NCBI GenBank assembly: GCA_910575725.1
Contig: CAJTFE010000018.1
Location: 1 to 64,000 of the forward strand
Source: Clostridia bacterium
Lineage (GTDB): Bacteria; Bacillota; Clostridia; Lachnospirales; Lachnospiraceae
Length of the DNA: 64,000 nucleotides
Direction: 5' to 3'
In this document: one piece after another, positions 52,489 through 61,145 of the stretch
Position numbering within the stretch: position 1 is the stretch's first letter
Layout: each line of letters begins with the position of its first letter
Program-made: the position numbers and the translations under genes
The notes under the pieces: generated by a model
Seen by the model: the letters and a program-made list of their open reading frames with translations, nothing else
Told to the model about the DNA's origin: nothing
Database searches by the model: none

Positions 52489-53178
52489 ATGAGGAAAATA
52501 TTGATTGTAGAGGACGACGAAAAGCTCTGCCGTGAGCTTGGGACTTTTTTGACAAATAACGGCTGCCAGGCGGAAAGCCTGCCGGAAGGGGACTATACGG
52601 TGGCGGCGATTCTGGAAGCCAAGCCGGATCTGGTTCTTTTGGATCTGGGGCTTCCGGGGACGGACGGCCTGTATCTCTGCCGTGAGCTTCGAAAAACCTG
52701 TGAGCTTCCGGTGATTGTGATCACCAGCCAGGATACCCAGATGGCGGAGCTTATGAGCATGAGCCAGGGAGCAGATGATTTTGTCACAAAGCCCTTTCAC
52801 CTCCAGATTCTGCTGGCGCGGATAGAGGCCGTCCTAAAACGGGTTTACCGTGAACCGGTTGTGAAGGAACAGCAGCAGCTTGGGGCCTTTACCCTGGATG
52901 TGGCCAAAGCCGTTATTGCCTCGAAGGAGGGGAGCGCGGAGCTGACCAAAAATGAACTGCGGATTCTGGACTGCCTTGCCCGCCGCCGGAATGAGATTGT
53001 GTCAAGAGACGATCTCATTTCCCATCTGTGGGACAGCGAGCTTTTTGTGGACGACAATACCCTGACGGTCAATATGACCCGTCTTCGGGGAAAACTGGAG
53101 GCAATCGGAGTCCGGAATGTGATTCAGACAAAGAGAGGATTGGGGTACGTGCTGTTATGCGATACGGAGTCTATGTAA
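52489..53178 (+). CDS. BceR-like response regulator (OmpR type)
   Basis: The protein has 229 residues. The receiver has E8, D9, D10 and phosphoacceptor D52 in LVLLDLGLPGTDG, plus VTKPFH. The C-terminal winged helix has FVDDNTLTVNMTRLRGKLEA. ATG 52489 follows AACGGAG. It overlaps the kinase start by 22 bases. With the kinase and the ABC pair downstream it forms a BceRS-AB bacitracin-type detoxification module. Confidence 0.92.
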   Translation: MRKILIVEDDEKLCRELGTFLTNNGCQAESLPEGDYTVAAILEAKPDLVLLDLGLPGTDGLYLCRELRKTCELPVIVITSQDTQMAELMSMSQGADDFVTKPFHLQILLARIEAVLKRVYREPVVKEQQQLGAFTLDVAKAVIASKEGSAELTKNELRILDCLARRRNEIVSRDDLISHLWDSELFVDDNTLTVNMTRLRGKLEAIGVRNVIQTKRGLGYVLLCDTESM

Positions 53179-54170
53179 GAGAGCGTGTGGGACAGATTTT
53201 ATTTGTGAGCGGTGTGCTTGCCACGGTGGAGATTTTTCTTCTTACAGTCCGGGCAAGCCTTTGGATCGGCATATATACGGCCCTTTGTTTTTATGGGACG
53301 TATTTTCTGGTTTCCTGGCAGGAATTTCGCAGGGAGAAGATTTATTTTCGGAATATAATGGAAAGCATTGAGGGCCTTGATAAAAAATATCTTTTGCCGG
53401 AAATGCTTGGATACCCGGCAAACCAGGAGGAACGGATGCTAAAAGAGCTTCTGGAGGCTCTGGGAAAGTCCATGGCGGATCATGTGAATTATTACAAAAA
53501 TGCGGAACAGGAATACAAGGAATACATTGAACTGTGGATTCACGAGGTAAAAACGCCCATTGCCGCAGGAAAATTGATGGTAGAGAATCACCAGACGGAA
53601 AATGCAAGGGAATTGGAGGCGGAGCTTGAGCGGATAGAGGACTATACGGAGCAGGCTCTTTTCTATGCCCGGAGCGCTCATGTGGAGAAGGATTATCTCA
53701 TCCGCCGGGTGAAGCTGAAAGACCTTGTGACCTGGGCGGTAAAAAGGAACAAACGGGCCTTGATTGCGAAACGTGCTTCCATTGAGATGAATGGGCTTGA
53801 AACCGTTGTGTACAGCGATGAGAAATGGCTTGCTTTTATACTGAATCAGATTTTGTCCAATAGTGTGAAGTATGGGGATAAAGAGACCTTGAAGCTCTCC
53901 TTTACGGGAAATGAGGAGCAGGAGCAGGTTACGCTTGCCATAAGGGACAATGGACGGGGGATTAAGAGCAGGGATTTGGACCGGGTATTTGAGAAGGGTT
54001 TTACGGGCAGCAGGGAAAGACAGGCAAGGCAGGCCACGGGACTGGGGCTCTATCTCTGCAAGAAGCTGTGCGGCCGGCTGGGGCACGGGATTGAGATTGC
54101 TTCCACGGAAGGGGAGGGCTGTGAGGTAAGGCTTATTTTTCCCCGGGGGAGCTATGCGGATGTAATATAA
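53157..54170 (+). CDS. BceS-like intramembrane-sensing histidine kinase
   Basis: The protein has 337 residues. Two helices (about 13-31 and 35-53) are joined by a very short loop. There is no external sensor domain, as in BceS-type kinases that read the activity of their partner transporter. Phosphoacceptor is H129 in ELWIHEVKTPIAAGK. The ATPase domain has NQILSNSVKYGDKE and GLGLYLCKKLCGRLG. The start overlaps the regulator and has a weak ribosome site, so it is probably coupled. Confidence 0.9.
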   Translation: MRYGVYVRERVGQILFVSGVLATVEIFLLTVRASLWIGIYTALCFYGTYFLVSWQEFRREKIYFRNIMESIEGLDKKYLLPEMLGYPANQEERMLKELLEALGKSMADHVNYYKNAEQEYKEYIELWIHEVKTPIAAGKLMVENHQTENARELEAELERIEDYTEQALFYARSAHVEKDYLIRRVKLKDLVTWAVKRNKRALIAKRASIEMNGLETVVYSDEKWLAFILNQILSNSVKYGDKETLKLSFTGNEEQEQVTLAIRDNGRGIKSRDLDRVFEKGFTGSRERQARQATGLGLYLCKKLCGRLGHGIEIASTEGEGCEVRLIFPRGSYADVI

Positions 54171-54294
54171 AAGGCAAAGCTTACGAAAATGAAAGGCAGG
54201 AGTAAGGAACTTCGATGGTACGAAGAGAGGAAGCTTCCTATAATCAGAGTATGAAATATTTCAGAAGCTTCAAAAAACGAAAACAGCGCCGGCC

Positions 54295-54340
54295 GGTAAA
54301 GTCGAAGCAGCTTTACCCTTTAGTGCCGTCGCGCAGCGAC
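54295..54340 (+). repeat. Truncated hairpin repeat family 2 (bceA leader)
   Basis: GGTAAAG (54295-54301) pairs with CTTTACC (54311-54317), with the long inner hairpin missing. The 3' hairpin GTCGCGCAGCGAC (54328-54340) is intact. It lies directly before AAAGGAG, the ribosome site of the next gene. The stretch 54171-54294 shows nothing else. Confidence 0.8.
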
Positions 54341-54366
54341 TTTTAATAAAAGGAGTGAGACGTACC

Positions 54367-55134
54367 ATGAGTGTAATTTTAAGTGTCAGCAATATTGAAA
54401 AATATTACGGAAGCAAGGGAAGCGTCACCAAGGCCATCGACAATATCAGCTTCCAGGTTGAGTCCGGCGAGTTTGTGGGAATTATGGGGGCCAGCGGAAG
54501 CGGAAAGACCACCCTTTTAAACTGCATTTCCACCATTGACCGGGTAACAAGCGGAGAGATCAGGGTAGGAGGGAAGGATATCACAAAGCTTCGGGGCAGT
54601 GCCCTGAACAAATTCCGCAGGGAGGAGCTAGGCTTTGTGTTCCAGGATTTCCACCTTCTGGATACCTTGACGGTCTATGAAAATATCGCCCTGGCCCTCT
54701 CCATCCGGCGTGTGGCGCCGGGGAAGATTGAGAAGCGTGTCCGTGAGGCTGCGGCAAGGCTTGGGATCTCCGGGATTTTAAATAAATATCCATACCAGAT
54801 CTCCGGCGGCGAGAAGCAGAGAACGGCTTCTGCCCGGGCAATGATTGGAGACCCAAAGCTGATTCTGGCCGACGAGCCCACGGGTGCGCTGGATTCCAGG
54901 GCATCCCGTATGCTGCTTAAGTGCTTTGAGGAGATGAACGGGAAGCTTGGGGCTACGATTCTTATGGTAACCCACGATGCTTTTACGGCAAGCTATGCCT
55001 CGCGCATCCTCTTTATCAAGGATGGCGGGATTTTTACGGAAATCTGTCGGGGAGAAGAGGACAGGAAGAGCTTTTTCGGCCAGATTATTGATGTGGTTAC
55101 GCTGCTGGGAGGTGATTTAAATGATGCTGTTTAA
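54367..55134 (+). CDS. BceA-like ABC ATPase
   Basis: The protein has 255 residues. Walker A is GASGSGKTTLLNCIST, the Q-loop is LGFVFQDFHLLDTL, the signature is ISGGEKQRTASARA and Walker B is [13 protein letters not shown]. The signature's K-Q-R-T-A-S is typical of BceA proteins. ATG 54367 fits the AGGAGTGAG ribosome site better than GTG 54355. The permease overlaps its last 14 bases. Confidence 0.93.
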   Translation: MSVILSVSNIEKYYGSKGSVTKAIDNISFQVESGEFVGIMGASGSGKTTLLNCISTIDRVTSGEIRVGGKDITKLRGSALNKFRREELGFVFQDFHLLDTLTVYENIALALSIRRVAPGKIEKRVREAAARLGISGILNKYPYQISGGEKQRTASARAMIGDPKLILADEPTGALDSRASRMLLKCFEEMNGKLGATILMVTHDAFTASYASRILFIKDGGIFTEICRGEEDRKSFFGQIIDVVTLLGGDLNDAV

Positions 55135-57145
55135 ATTATCGCTCCGGAATATCAAAAAGAGTATCAAGGACTACACCATTTATTTTCTCACACTTGTATT
55201 GGGGGTTGCGATTTTTTATGTATTTAATGCTTTGGATTCTCAGGGGGTTATGCAGTCTGTGTCTGCTTCCACAAGAGAAATTATTCAGCTTATGCTTGCA
55301 ATGCTTGCAGGGGTTTCTGTTTTTGTGTCCGTAATTCTGGGGTTTCTGATTGTGTATGCCAACAATTTTCTGATCCGCAGGCGGAAAAAAGAGTTTGGGG
55401 TGTATCTGACGCTTGGTATGAGCCGGGGAGCCATTTCCCGGATTCTTCTGGGGGAAACGGTGCTGATTGGGGTGATTTCCCTGGGGGTCGGCCTTGTGAT
55501 TGGCGTATTTGCCTCTCAGCTGATGTCGATTCTGGTGGCCCGGATGTTTGAGGCGGATATGTCGGCCTATACCTTTGTGTTTTCTCCTAAAGCGGCAGGA
55601 AAAACCATGGTTTATTTTGGAATCATGTATCTGCTTGTGATTCTCTTTAATGCAGCGGCCATTTCCAGATATAAGCTTCTGGATCTTCTGACGGCAGGCA
55701 GGAAAAACGAGAAGGTGCGGATGAAGAATCCTGTTGTTTCCGGGGTGCTGTTTGTGATTTCTCTGGGAGTTTTTGGGTATTGTTATCTCAGTGTACTGGG
55801 GCTTTTTGGAACGCTGAATCGGAACCGGACGCTGCTTTTGATTTTTCTGGGAAGTGCGGCAACATTTTTGTTTTTCTGGTCTTTGTCGGGGATTCTGCTT
55901 CGGGTTGTCCAGGCGAGAAGGAGCTTTTATCTGAAGGATCTGAATCTGTTTGTGTTCCGGCAGATGAACAGCCGGATCAATACGATGGTTTTTTCTATGA
56001 CAGTGATTTGCCTGATGCTGTTTATGACGATTGGCGTGCTTTCCTGTGGGGTGAGTGTGAATCAGTCCATGACAGCGGAGCTTGAGGCCATGACGCCCCG
56101 GGATGTGTGTATGACGAAGGGGATGGAGGCGGATGAGAGGCAGTCTTTTGAGGACGCAGGAAAGGGGATTGAAGAGTATCTTTTGGGAGAGGGGGTTGCT
56201 CTTGGGGAGGTGCTTCAGGAGGGATATGCGGAGGTTACCTCTTATGTGCTGCCTGGGCTGACCTGGGAGAGTACCCTGGGGGCGAGTAAGGAGCAGGTGA
56301 TGGAGCAGTTCCCGATGCTGGACTGGTCTCAGAGGGAGGAGCTGGTGCCGCTCTCGGCGTATAACCGGATGGCGGAGGTTTATGGGATTCCCGCTTATGA
56401 GCTTGAGGAGGATGAGTATCTGCTTTTGTGTACCTTTGATTCCATGAAGGCGATTCGGGATATGGCTCTTCGGGCCGGGGCGCCTCTTACCATTGGAGGG
56501 AGGCAGTATGTGCCGAGGTTTGAGGAGTCTCAGGAAGGGTATCTGAGTATGAACAGCTCACGGTCGCTTCTGGGGCTCTATGTTTTGCCGGACAGCGCTT
56601 TTGAAGACGGGGAATTTATGCCTTACAGCAATTATCTGGCCGGGGATTACGGAGCGGATTCTGAGGAGGAAAGGGAGGCTTTGGAGGCCCGGATTGAGGC
56701 TGCCACAAAGCGGACGCCGATTTATGTGTTTTCGAAGATTACCCTTCGGGAGAGCAGTATCGGGATTGGGGCGATTATGACGTTTATAGCGCTTTATCTT
56801 GGGGTGATCTTTTTGATTTCCAGTGCGGCGGTTTTGGCTCTTAAGGAGTTGTCGGAGGCTTCGGATAACCGGGATAGGTATCGGATTCTGCGTGAGCTGG
56901 GGGCAGATCAGGGGATGGTTCGCGGGGCGCTGCTTCGGCAGATTGGGATTTTCTTTTTGCTGCCGCTTTTACTGGCTTTTGTGCATGCGGTTTTTGGGGT
57001 GCAGTTTGTGAACCGGATGCTGGTGATTCTTAATGGGGGGTCGCAGCTTGGGGCTATTTTGTTTACGGCGGTTTTTATTGCACTGATTTATGGGGGGTAT
57101 TTTTGGGCTACTTATGTGGGGAGTAGGAGGATTGTGGAGGAGTAG
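55121..57145 (+). CDS. BceB-like FtsX permease
   Basis: The protein has 674 residues with ten helices in a 4-plus-2-plus-4-like BceB layout. N-terminal helices (about 17-35, 58-80) are followed by two more, a central extracellular domain of about 200 residues (305-510), and a C-terminal group with GVIFLISSAAVLALKELSEA. BceB-type proteins bind lipid II-targeting peptides and free the target. ATG 55121 follows GGGAGGTG and overlaps the ATPase gene. The 3' end is strongly G and T rich. Confidence 0.92.
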   Translation: MMLFKLSLRNIKKSIKDYTIYFLTLVLGVAIFYVFNALDSQGVMQSVSASTREIIQLMLAMLAGVSVFVSVILGFLIVYANNFLIRRRKKEFGVYLTLGMSRGAISRILLGETVLIGVISLGVGLVIGVFASQLMSILVARMFEADMSAYTFVFSPKAAGKTMVYFGIMYLLVILFNAAAISRYKLLDLLTAGRKNEKVRMKNPVVSGVLFVISLGVFGYCYLSVLGLFGTLNRNRTLLLIFLGSAATFLFFWSLSGILLRVVQARRSFYLKDLNLFVFRQMNSRINTMVFSMTVICLMLFMTIGVLSCGVSVNQSMTAELEAMTPRDVCMTKGMEADERQSFEDAGKGIEEYLLGEGVALGEVLQEGYAEVTSYVLPGLTWESTLGASKEQVMEQFPMLDWSQREELVPLSAYNRMAEVYGIPAYELEEDEYLLLCTFDSMKAIRDMALRAGAPLTIGGRQYVPRFEESQEGYLSMNSSRSLLGLYVLPDSAFEDGEFMPYSNYLAGDYGADSEEEREALEARIEAATKRTPIYVFSKITLRESSIGIGAIMTFIALYLGVIFLISSAAVLALKELSEASDNRDRYRILRELGADQGMVRGALLRQIGIFFLLPLLLAFVHAVFGVQFVNRMLVILNGGSQLGAILFTAVFIALIYGGYFWATYVGSRRIVEE

Positions 57146-57158
57146 GTGTGGGAGGGAC

Positions 57159-57358
57159 GGAACCGGAGCAGCCGGAGGATTTTCCATATCCGGTGTTCGG
57201 ACGGTTCGCGTACACGCTGCCTGCTCTGGGCGGACATTGACCTGGGGAGTTTTTTATGGCTTCCCAGGTTTTTTGGTCAATGTCCGTCCATATCAGTCAG
57301 CGTGTTCGCGAACAGCCGGACACTGGATATTGGAAAATCCTCCGGCTGCTCCGGTTCC
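57159..57358. repeat. Long inverted repeat, family 3 copy 2
   Basis: The arms pair over about 80 bases around a loop containing a smaller CTGGG...CCCAG hairpin. The core shares TTCGCG, GCCGGACACTGGATATTGG and CCATATCC with the copy at 17251-17460. The outer arms differ (GGAACCGGAGCAGCCGGAGG mirrored at 57339-57358). It again sits between converging gene ends. Confidence 0.85.
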
Positions 57359-57400
57359 TGGTTTTTGGGGGAGGGGAGATGTTGATGTTTTTTGGTTTTT

Positions 57401-57650
57401 TTATTCTTGGGTGACTAATATAATGGACAGTATGAATGCTGAAAAGTCGGCAAGGGGTCCTGCGAATAATACGCCTAGGATTCCGAAACGGAGCGGAAGA
57501 ACCAGGATAAGGGGGATTAGGAAGAAAACCTGCCTGGTCAGCGCTAGTAAGGCCCCTTTTGCTGCTTTTCCTATGGCGGTAAAAAAGCTGGAGGAAAGCA
57601 TTGTAATAGGAAGAAGCCGATTGCGGAAACAACCAGGGATATTAAGAAAA
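57401..57650 (-). pseudogene. Remnant of a MATE-family efflux transporter (C-terminal end)
   Basis: On the minus strand an open frame of 66 residues (57401-57601) reads SFFTAIGKAAKGALLALTRQ then VFFLIPLILVLPLRFGILG, matching the last helices of MATE drug/sodium antiporters. Upstream, to 57650, another frame gives ISLVVSAIGFFLLQ, so a frameshift separates the pieces. The rest of the gene is gone. Confidence 0.75.
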
Positions 57651-57736
57651 TCTTAATTGAATTGTGTGCATGTGCAAGTATAATAAAATTGTTTGATTCC
57701 ATAAAAATTGTAGTGATGATTTACTGGGAGGCATCT

Positions 57737-58519
57737 ATGTACAGATATAAAATGATAATGATATGGGCATGTTCTTTTCTAATGGCTTTGAATATTGCTG
57801 CTTGTGGGCGGGCGAAAGGGGATGATACGGTTGATATGGAGGAATTTGCCGCAAATCAGCAGGAAGACAGTGCACAGGCGGCTGAATCTGCAGATTCAGA
57901 GACAGAAGAAGAGGAAGCCGTCAATGAAGGGGATTCTGTTATAAATCAGCAGGAAAGCAGCGGGCGGGAGGATGGAGATACAGATTTAGAAGCAACAGCG
58001 GATGAATTGTTGGATTCGTTTATCAATGGCTCAATAAATGCAGTTGATTCCGCGGATTTGACATCGGGGTTTTCCATTACAGATTTAAATATGGATTCTG
58101 GGGAGTGGGACTCTTATTCTATTGGGGAGAAAGCCGATCTTGACAATGATGGAGAAAATGAACTGATTATTAACGGGCCCTATGGCGGAATATATCTGGA
58201 TGCGCGTGATAACAAGGTATATGAATTTGCTGTGGCGGGGGGGACTGCTCTCGAGCTTTCTTATACCTATTATAATGGGGCCGTATGGATTATGTATAGC
58301 AACAGATCGAGTGCAGGATTTGAATATTACCATATGGAAAAATATGAAGGGGCGGATAACTTAGCTGCAGAAATGAATTTCGGTGAAGAGTTTGACGTCA
58401 ATGATGCGGAGGCTGGGGTGAAATATACGTGGAATGGGACTGAAATTTCTTATGATGAATATGCAGAATTGTGCAGCAAAATTTTCGCTGCTCAGATGGA
58501 TACGAATGCTCAGAATTAA
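57737..58519 (+). CDS. Hypothetical lipoprotein
   Basis: The protein has 260 residues. The signal peptide ends in LNIAAC with C23 as the lipidated residue. A long acidic low-complexity linker (residues about 25-105, mostly E, D, S, A) leads to a folded C-terminal region of about 150 residues. That region has DLDNDGENELIINGPYGG, an FG-GAP/EF-hand-like calcium-binding loop. ATG 57737 has GGGAGG eight bases before it. The role is unknown. The LRR lipoprotein at 59434 has a similar DINGDG loop. Confidence 0.78.
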   Translation: MYRYKMIMIWACSFLMALNIAACGRAKGDDTVDMEEFAANQQEDSAQAAESADSETEEEEAVNEGDSVINQQESSGREDGDTDLEATADELLDSFINGSINAVDSADLTSGFSITDLNMDSGEWDSYSIGEKADLDNDGENELIINGPYGGIYLDARDNKVYEFAVAGGTALELSYTYYNGAVWIMYSNRSSAGFEYYHMEKYEGADNLAAEMNFGEEFDVNDAEAGVKYTWNGTEISYDEYAELCSKIFAAQMDTNAQN

Positions 58520-58609
58520 GTAAAAAGTGATGAGCAGATACATGGGGATGCCGGGAAATACAACATCCCCATATATCTGGGTTTGATGAATTTTTTAGTT
58601 ATAAGTGTT

Positions 58610-58826
58610 TCAGGTTTTTGCGGTGGCTTTTGCGCTCTCCTGGCCTCTTCCTGCGCCGGATATGCCGGTGAGGTAGAAGAAGTGGTAGTGGATACCTGCC
58701 TGGTCAAGACGCCTGCATTGGATCAGGATGTCCTGGGACAGATAGCCTTTGTGCATGAAGCTGAGGGCCTTGTCGTCTCCTGTTTCGATGCCGATGGTGA
58801 TGCAGTCGTAGCCGGCGTTGGGGGTT
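58610..58826 (-). pseudogene. Fragment of a radical SAM protein
   Basis: On the minus strand 72 codons end at a stop at 58610-58612. They read YDCITIGIETGDDKALSFMH then GYLSQDILIQCRRLDQAG then IHYHFFYLTGISGAGRG. This is the second half of a radical SAM barrel of the Elp3/B12-type. There is no start codon or iron-sulfur cysteine motif, so it is a truncated remnant. Confidence 0.7.
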
Positions 58827-58845
58827 ATTTACTCTTTGATTATAT

Positions 58846-59133
58846 GTGATTGTGATCTTCGGAAGTCCTGCGAATTATGTGAGTAGCGGCTTTCAGTGCT
58901 GCAAAAAATACAATGTCTGCCTGGAGAATAAGAAATTCCCGGCGGCCATGATGGTGAAGGAGCTAAAGGAAGGCGCACTGGACGGCAGGACATGGTTTTA
59001 CTATGACAGTCCAGTGATGCGCATTGATGAGGAAGAGGCAGGGCGCTATGACGATGGCCTGGAGAAAATGGAAAAGGCGCACCGCGCCAGCCAGGAGGAA
59101 TTCTATATTATGAGCCGTTCCTTTGTGGAGTGA
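58846..59133 (+). CDS. Short hypothetical ORF, possibly a gene fragment
   Basis: I do not recognise this frame of 95 residues. It reads MIVIFGSPANYVSSGFQCCK early and ends with a charged helix (EEAGRYDDGLEKMEKAHRAS). The start is GTG with no ribosome site, and the region just upstream is remnant DNA. It may be the 3' end of a lost gene rather than a working one. Confidence 0.35.
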   Translation: MIVIFGSPANYVSSGFQCCKKYNVCLENKKFPAAMMVKELKEGALDGRTWFYYDSPVMRIDEEEAGRYDDGLEKMEKAHRASQEEFYIMSRSFVE

Positions 59134-59183
59134 AGACGAGAAAGGGAATGCTCTGAAAAAAAGAAAACAAGAATTTTCCCTGA

Positions 59184-59212
59184 TTGACAGAATCCGGGGA
59201 GTGTGTTAAGGT
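59184..59212 (+). promoter_or_regulatory. Promoter of the riboswitch-LRR lipoprotein unit
   Basis: TTGACA (59184-59189) is perfect. TAAGGT (59207-59212) at 17 bases is a poor -10. The start of the riboswitch aptamer a few bases on supports it. Confidence 0.5.
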
Positions 59213-59220
59213 AAAAAGAA

Positions 59221-59378
59221 CAAAAGGGAGTAGTTAAAAAGTGCAATCAACATTCCCTGGCGCAGATATCGGCAGAAGCAGCCCGCTGAGGGCAATGCCG
59301 TACCGCGTCATGGTTGCACACTTTCCGGTGCGAAAGAACGAGACTTTTGGCAGAAGATGCCAGAGGTCTCTTTTTTTT
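59221..59378 (+). ncRNA. Probable yybP-ykoY (manganese) riboswitch with terminator
   Basis: The 5' end has GGGAGTAG (59226-59233), the class signature. ATCAACAT (59246-59253) matches the conserved GTCAACAT-type loop. ACGAGACTTTTG near 59338-59349 matches the GCGAGACC-like 3' end. P1 would be CAAAAG (59221-59226) with CTTTTG (59344-59349). The same CTTTTG is part of the terminator stem GAGACTTTTGGCA/TGCCAGAGGTCTC (59340-59370) followed by eight T. The two folds exclude each other, so metal binding should turn the gene on. Confidence 0.75.
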
Positions 59379-59433
59379 CCGATACCGGGGATTGGAGGGA
59401 GATACGGGCAGAGAAACAGGGGAGGATGTACGG

Positions 59434-61134
59434 ATGAGAATGATAGGGAGAAAAAAGCGGAAGACATTTTTGTGCCAGATGCTTTTGTGTGCTCTGCTTT
59501 TGGCCGGATGTCATTCGCTGCCAGCGGAAAACAGGGAAGAGCCAAAGAGTAAAGAGCAGAGGGAAGGGGAAGAAGAAGCGCCGAAGGATGCAAAGACAGA
59601 AGAGGAGGCCAAAGCTGCCTTCAATAAGGAGAAGCTGCTGTCGATAGACCCAGGCTTTTGGAATTGTGTCTGTTATTGTGCAGGAATCGAAGAGGAAGAT
59701 ACAGAGGCGGTGATCCAGGAAAAATTGGATAAATGTGAAAGTCTGGAATTGTGGTGCCCCGCTTATGGGACGCCCTTCTGTTCCCTGGAGTCTTTGGAGT
59801 ATCTCCCTCATCTGAAAAATTTGTCAATTGAATTTAAACCATGGGACGATTCCGGAATTGACGATTTCTCGCCGATTGCAAAGCTATCTGAACTGAAGCA
59901 GCTGCAAATCAGCTATGCAGAAGGGGAAGAAACCGACCTGTCCTTTCTGGGAGAAATGCATACTGTCACGGAGCTTTTTTTAATCAACTGTCAATTAAAA
60001 GACACTGCATTTTTAAAGGAAATGCCTCAGCTTGAGTGTCTGTCCCTTTTTATGACCCCTGTGGATGACATGGCAGTTCTGGAAAATCTCACAAAGCTTA
60101 GGGAGCTGTCCCTGGCCGGAAATCAAGGGGCAGCCCACATGGAAACCGTTGGAAAGCTGTCTAAGCTGGAGGACTTGGGGCTGCAGGAGTGCGGAATAAG
60201 TGACATATCATTTTTAAGCAGCCTGTCAAAGCTGCGTGGAGTGAATCTGAATTCTAATTCTGTTACAGATATAACGCCGCTGTCAGGCTTGTCCCGGCTT
60301 GAGAGACTGGGACTGGCTATGAATGAAATCCATGATTTATCACCTATTGCAGGACTTAAAAATCTCTATGATTTGTCATTGGATGGAAATAAGATTCGTG
60401 ATATCTCCCCGTTGGCAGGGCTGCCGCATTTAAATCAGGCAGGGCTTTCTGGTAATCAGATTGAAGATCTTTCGCCCTTGGAAGGAAAGGAAGAGCTGAT
60501 GTATGTATCTGTGGGCGGAAATCCCTGTAAGAATCTGAAATCCCTATTGTATGTCCCGATACTTTTTATCCAGCCTCAGCTGCCGTCAGAGGAACAATTG
60601 AAAATAGTCTCAGATCAGATAAAGAAGAAGTGGCCGGAGCTGGGAGAATATAAGTGTATCGATTATGCAGAAGGGGATATAAACGGCGACGGACGGCTGG
60701 ATGCTGCCTTTGTTGTGGATGGGGCATTTGGAGAGATAGAAGGAGAGTATGGTTACAATTATCCTCGCCGCCTGGTGATAATTTTAGGGCAGGCGGACGG
60801 ATCCTTTAGGGAGCTTTTGCATAAGGTTGACATATGGGATAGGGATGCCGGAGGAATGAGGGGAGATCCTTACCGGGGAATTCATATGGAGGAAGGCTGC
60901 TTTTTGCTGCAGCAGGCCTGGGGAAGCAGCAGCGGAGGCACGCAGACAGAGCTTTACCGCTATCAAAATGACAGCCTGGAGCTGTCGCATACTACAAGGG
61001 TCTATGACAGTATTTTTACAGAGGACTATGATGTGACAATATGCGAAGAAGAGAGCGGTGAGGAGCAAAGGTTTGCTATCATCATGGAAGACGGCCGTCG
61101 GATGACCAGGGGCGGCTTGGAAAATGGGGAGTAG
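59434..61134 (+). CDS. Leucine-rich-repeat lipoprotein
   Basis: The protein has 566 residues. The signal peptide ends in LLLAGC with C26 lipidated. An acidic linker is followed by internalin-like leucine-rich repeats (about 110-370, with repeated LSxLxxLxxLxL-x-N-x-I-x-D-I-SPL units). The C-terminal domain of about 190 residues has YAEGDINGDGRLDAAFVVDG, a calcium-type DxDxDG loop. It is surface anchored and likely a binding protein. ATG 59434 has GGGGAGG eight bases before it. Control by a manganese-type riboswitch is unexpected for this kind of protein. Confidence 0.85.
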   Translation: MRMIGRKKRKTFLCQMLLCALLLAGCHSLPAENREEPKSKEQREGEEEAPKDAKTEEEAKAAFNKEKLLSIDPGFWNCVCYCAGIEEEDTEAVIQEKLDKCESLELWCPAYGTPFCSLESLEYLPHLKNLSIEFKPWDDSGIDDFSPIAKLSELKQLQISYAEGEETDLSFLGEMHTVTELFLINCQLKDTAFLKEMPQLECLSLFMTPVDDMAVLENLTKLRELSLAGNQGAAHMETVGKLSKLEDLGLQECGISDISFLSSLSKLRGVNLNSNSVTDITPLSGLSRLERLGLAMNEIHDLSPIAGLKNLYDLSLDGNKIRDISPLAGLPHLNQAGLSGNQIEDLSPLEGKEELMYVSVGGNPCKNLKSLLYVPILFIQPQLPSEEQLKIVSDQIKKKWPELGEYKCIDYAEGDINGDGRLDAAFVVDGAFGEIEGEYGYNYPRRLVIILGQADGSFRELLHKVDIWDRDAGGMRGDPYRGIHMEEGCFLLQQAWGSSSGGTQTELYRYQNDSLELSHTTRVYDSIFTEDYDVTICEEESGEEQRFAIIMEDGRRMTRGGLENGE

Positions 61135-61145
61135 GAGGAGATGAT

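Noticed and set aside
58583..58849. 88-residue plus-strand ORF
   Set aside because: It lies opposite the radical SAM fragment, whose minus-strand frame gives a recognisable protein. The plus frame does not.
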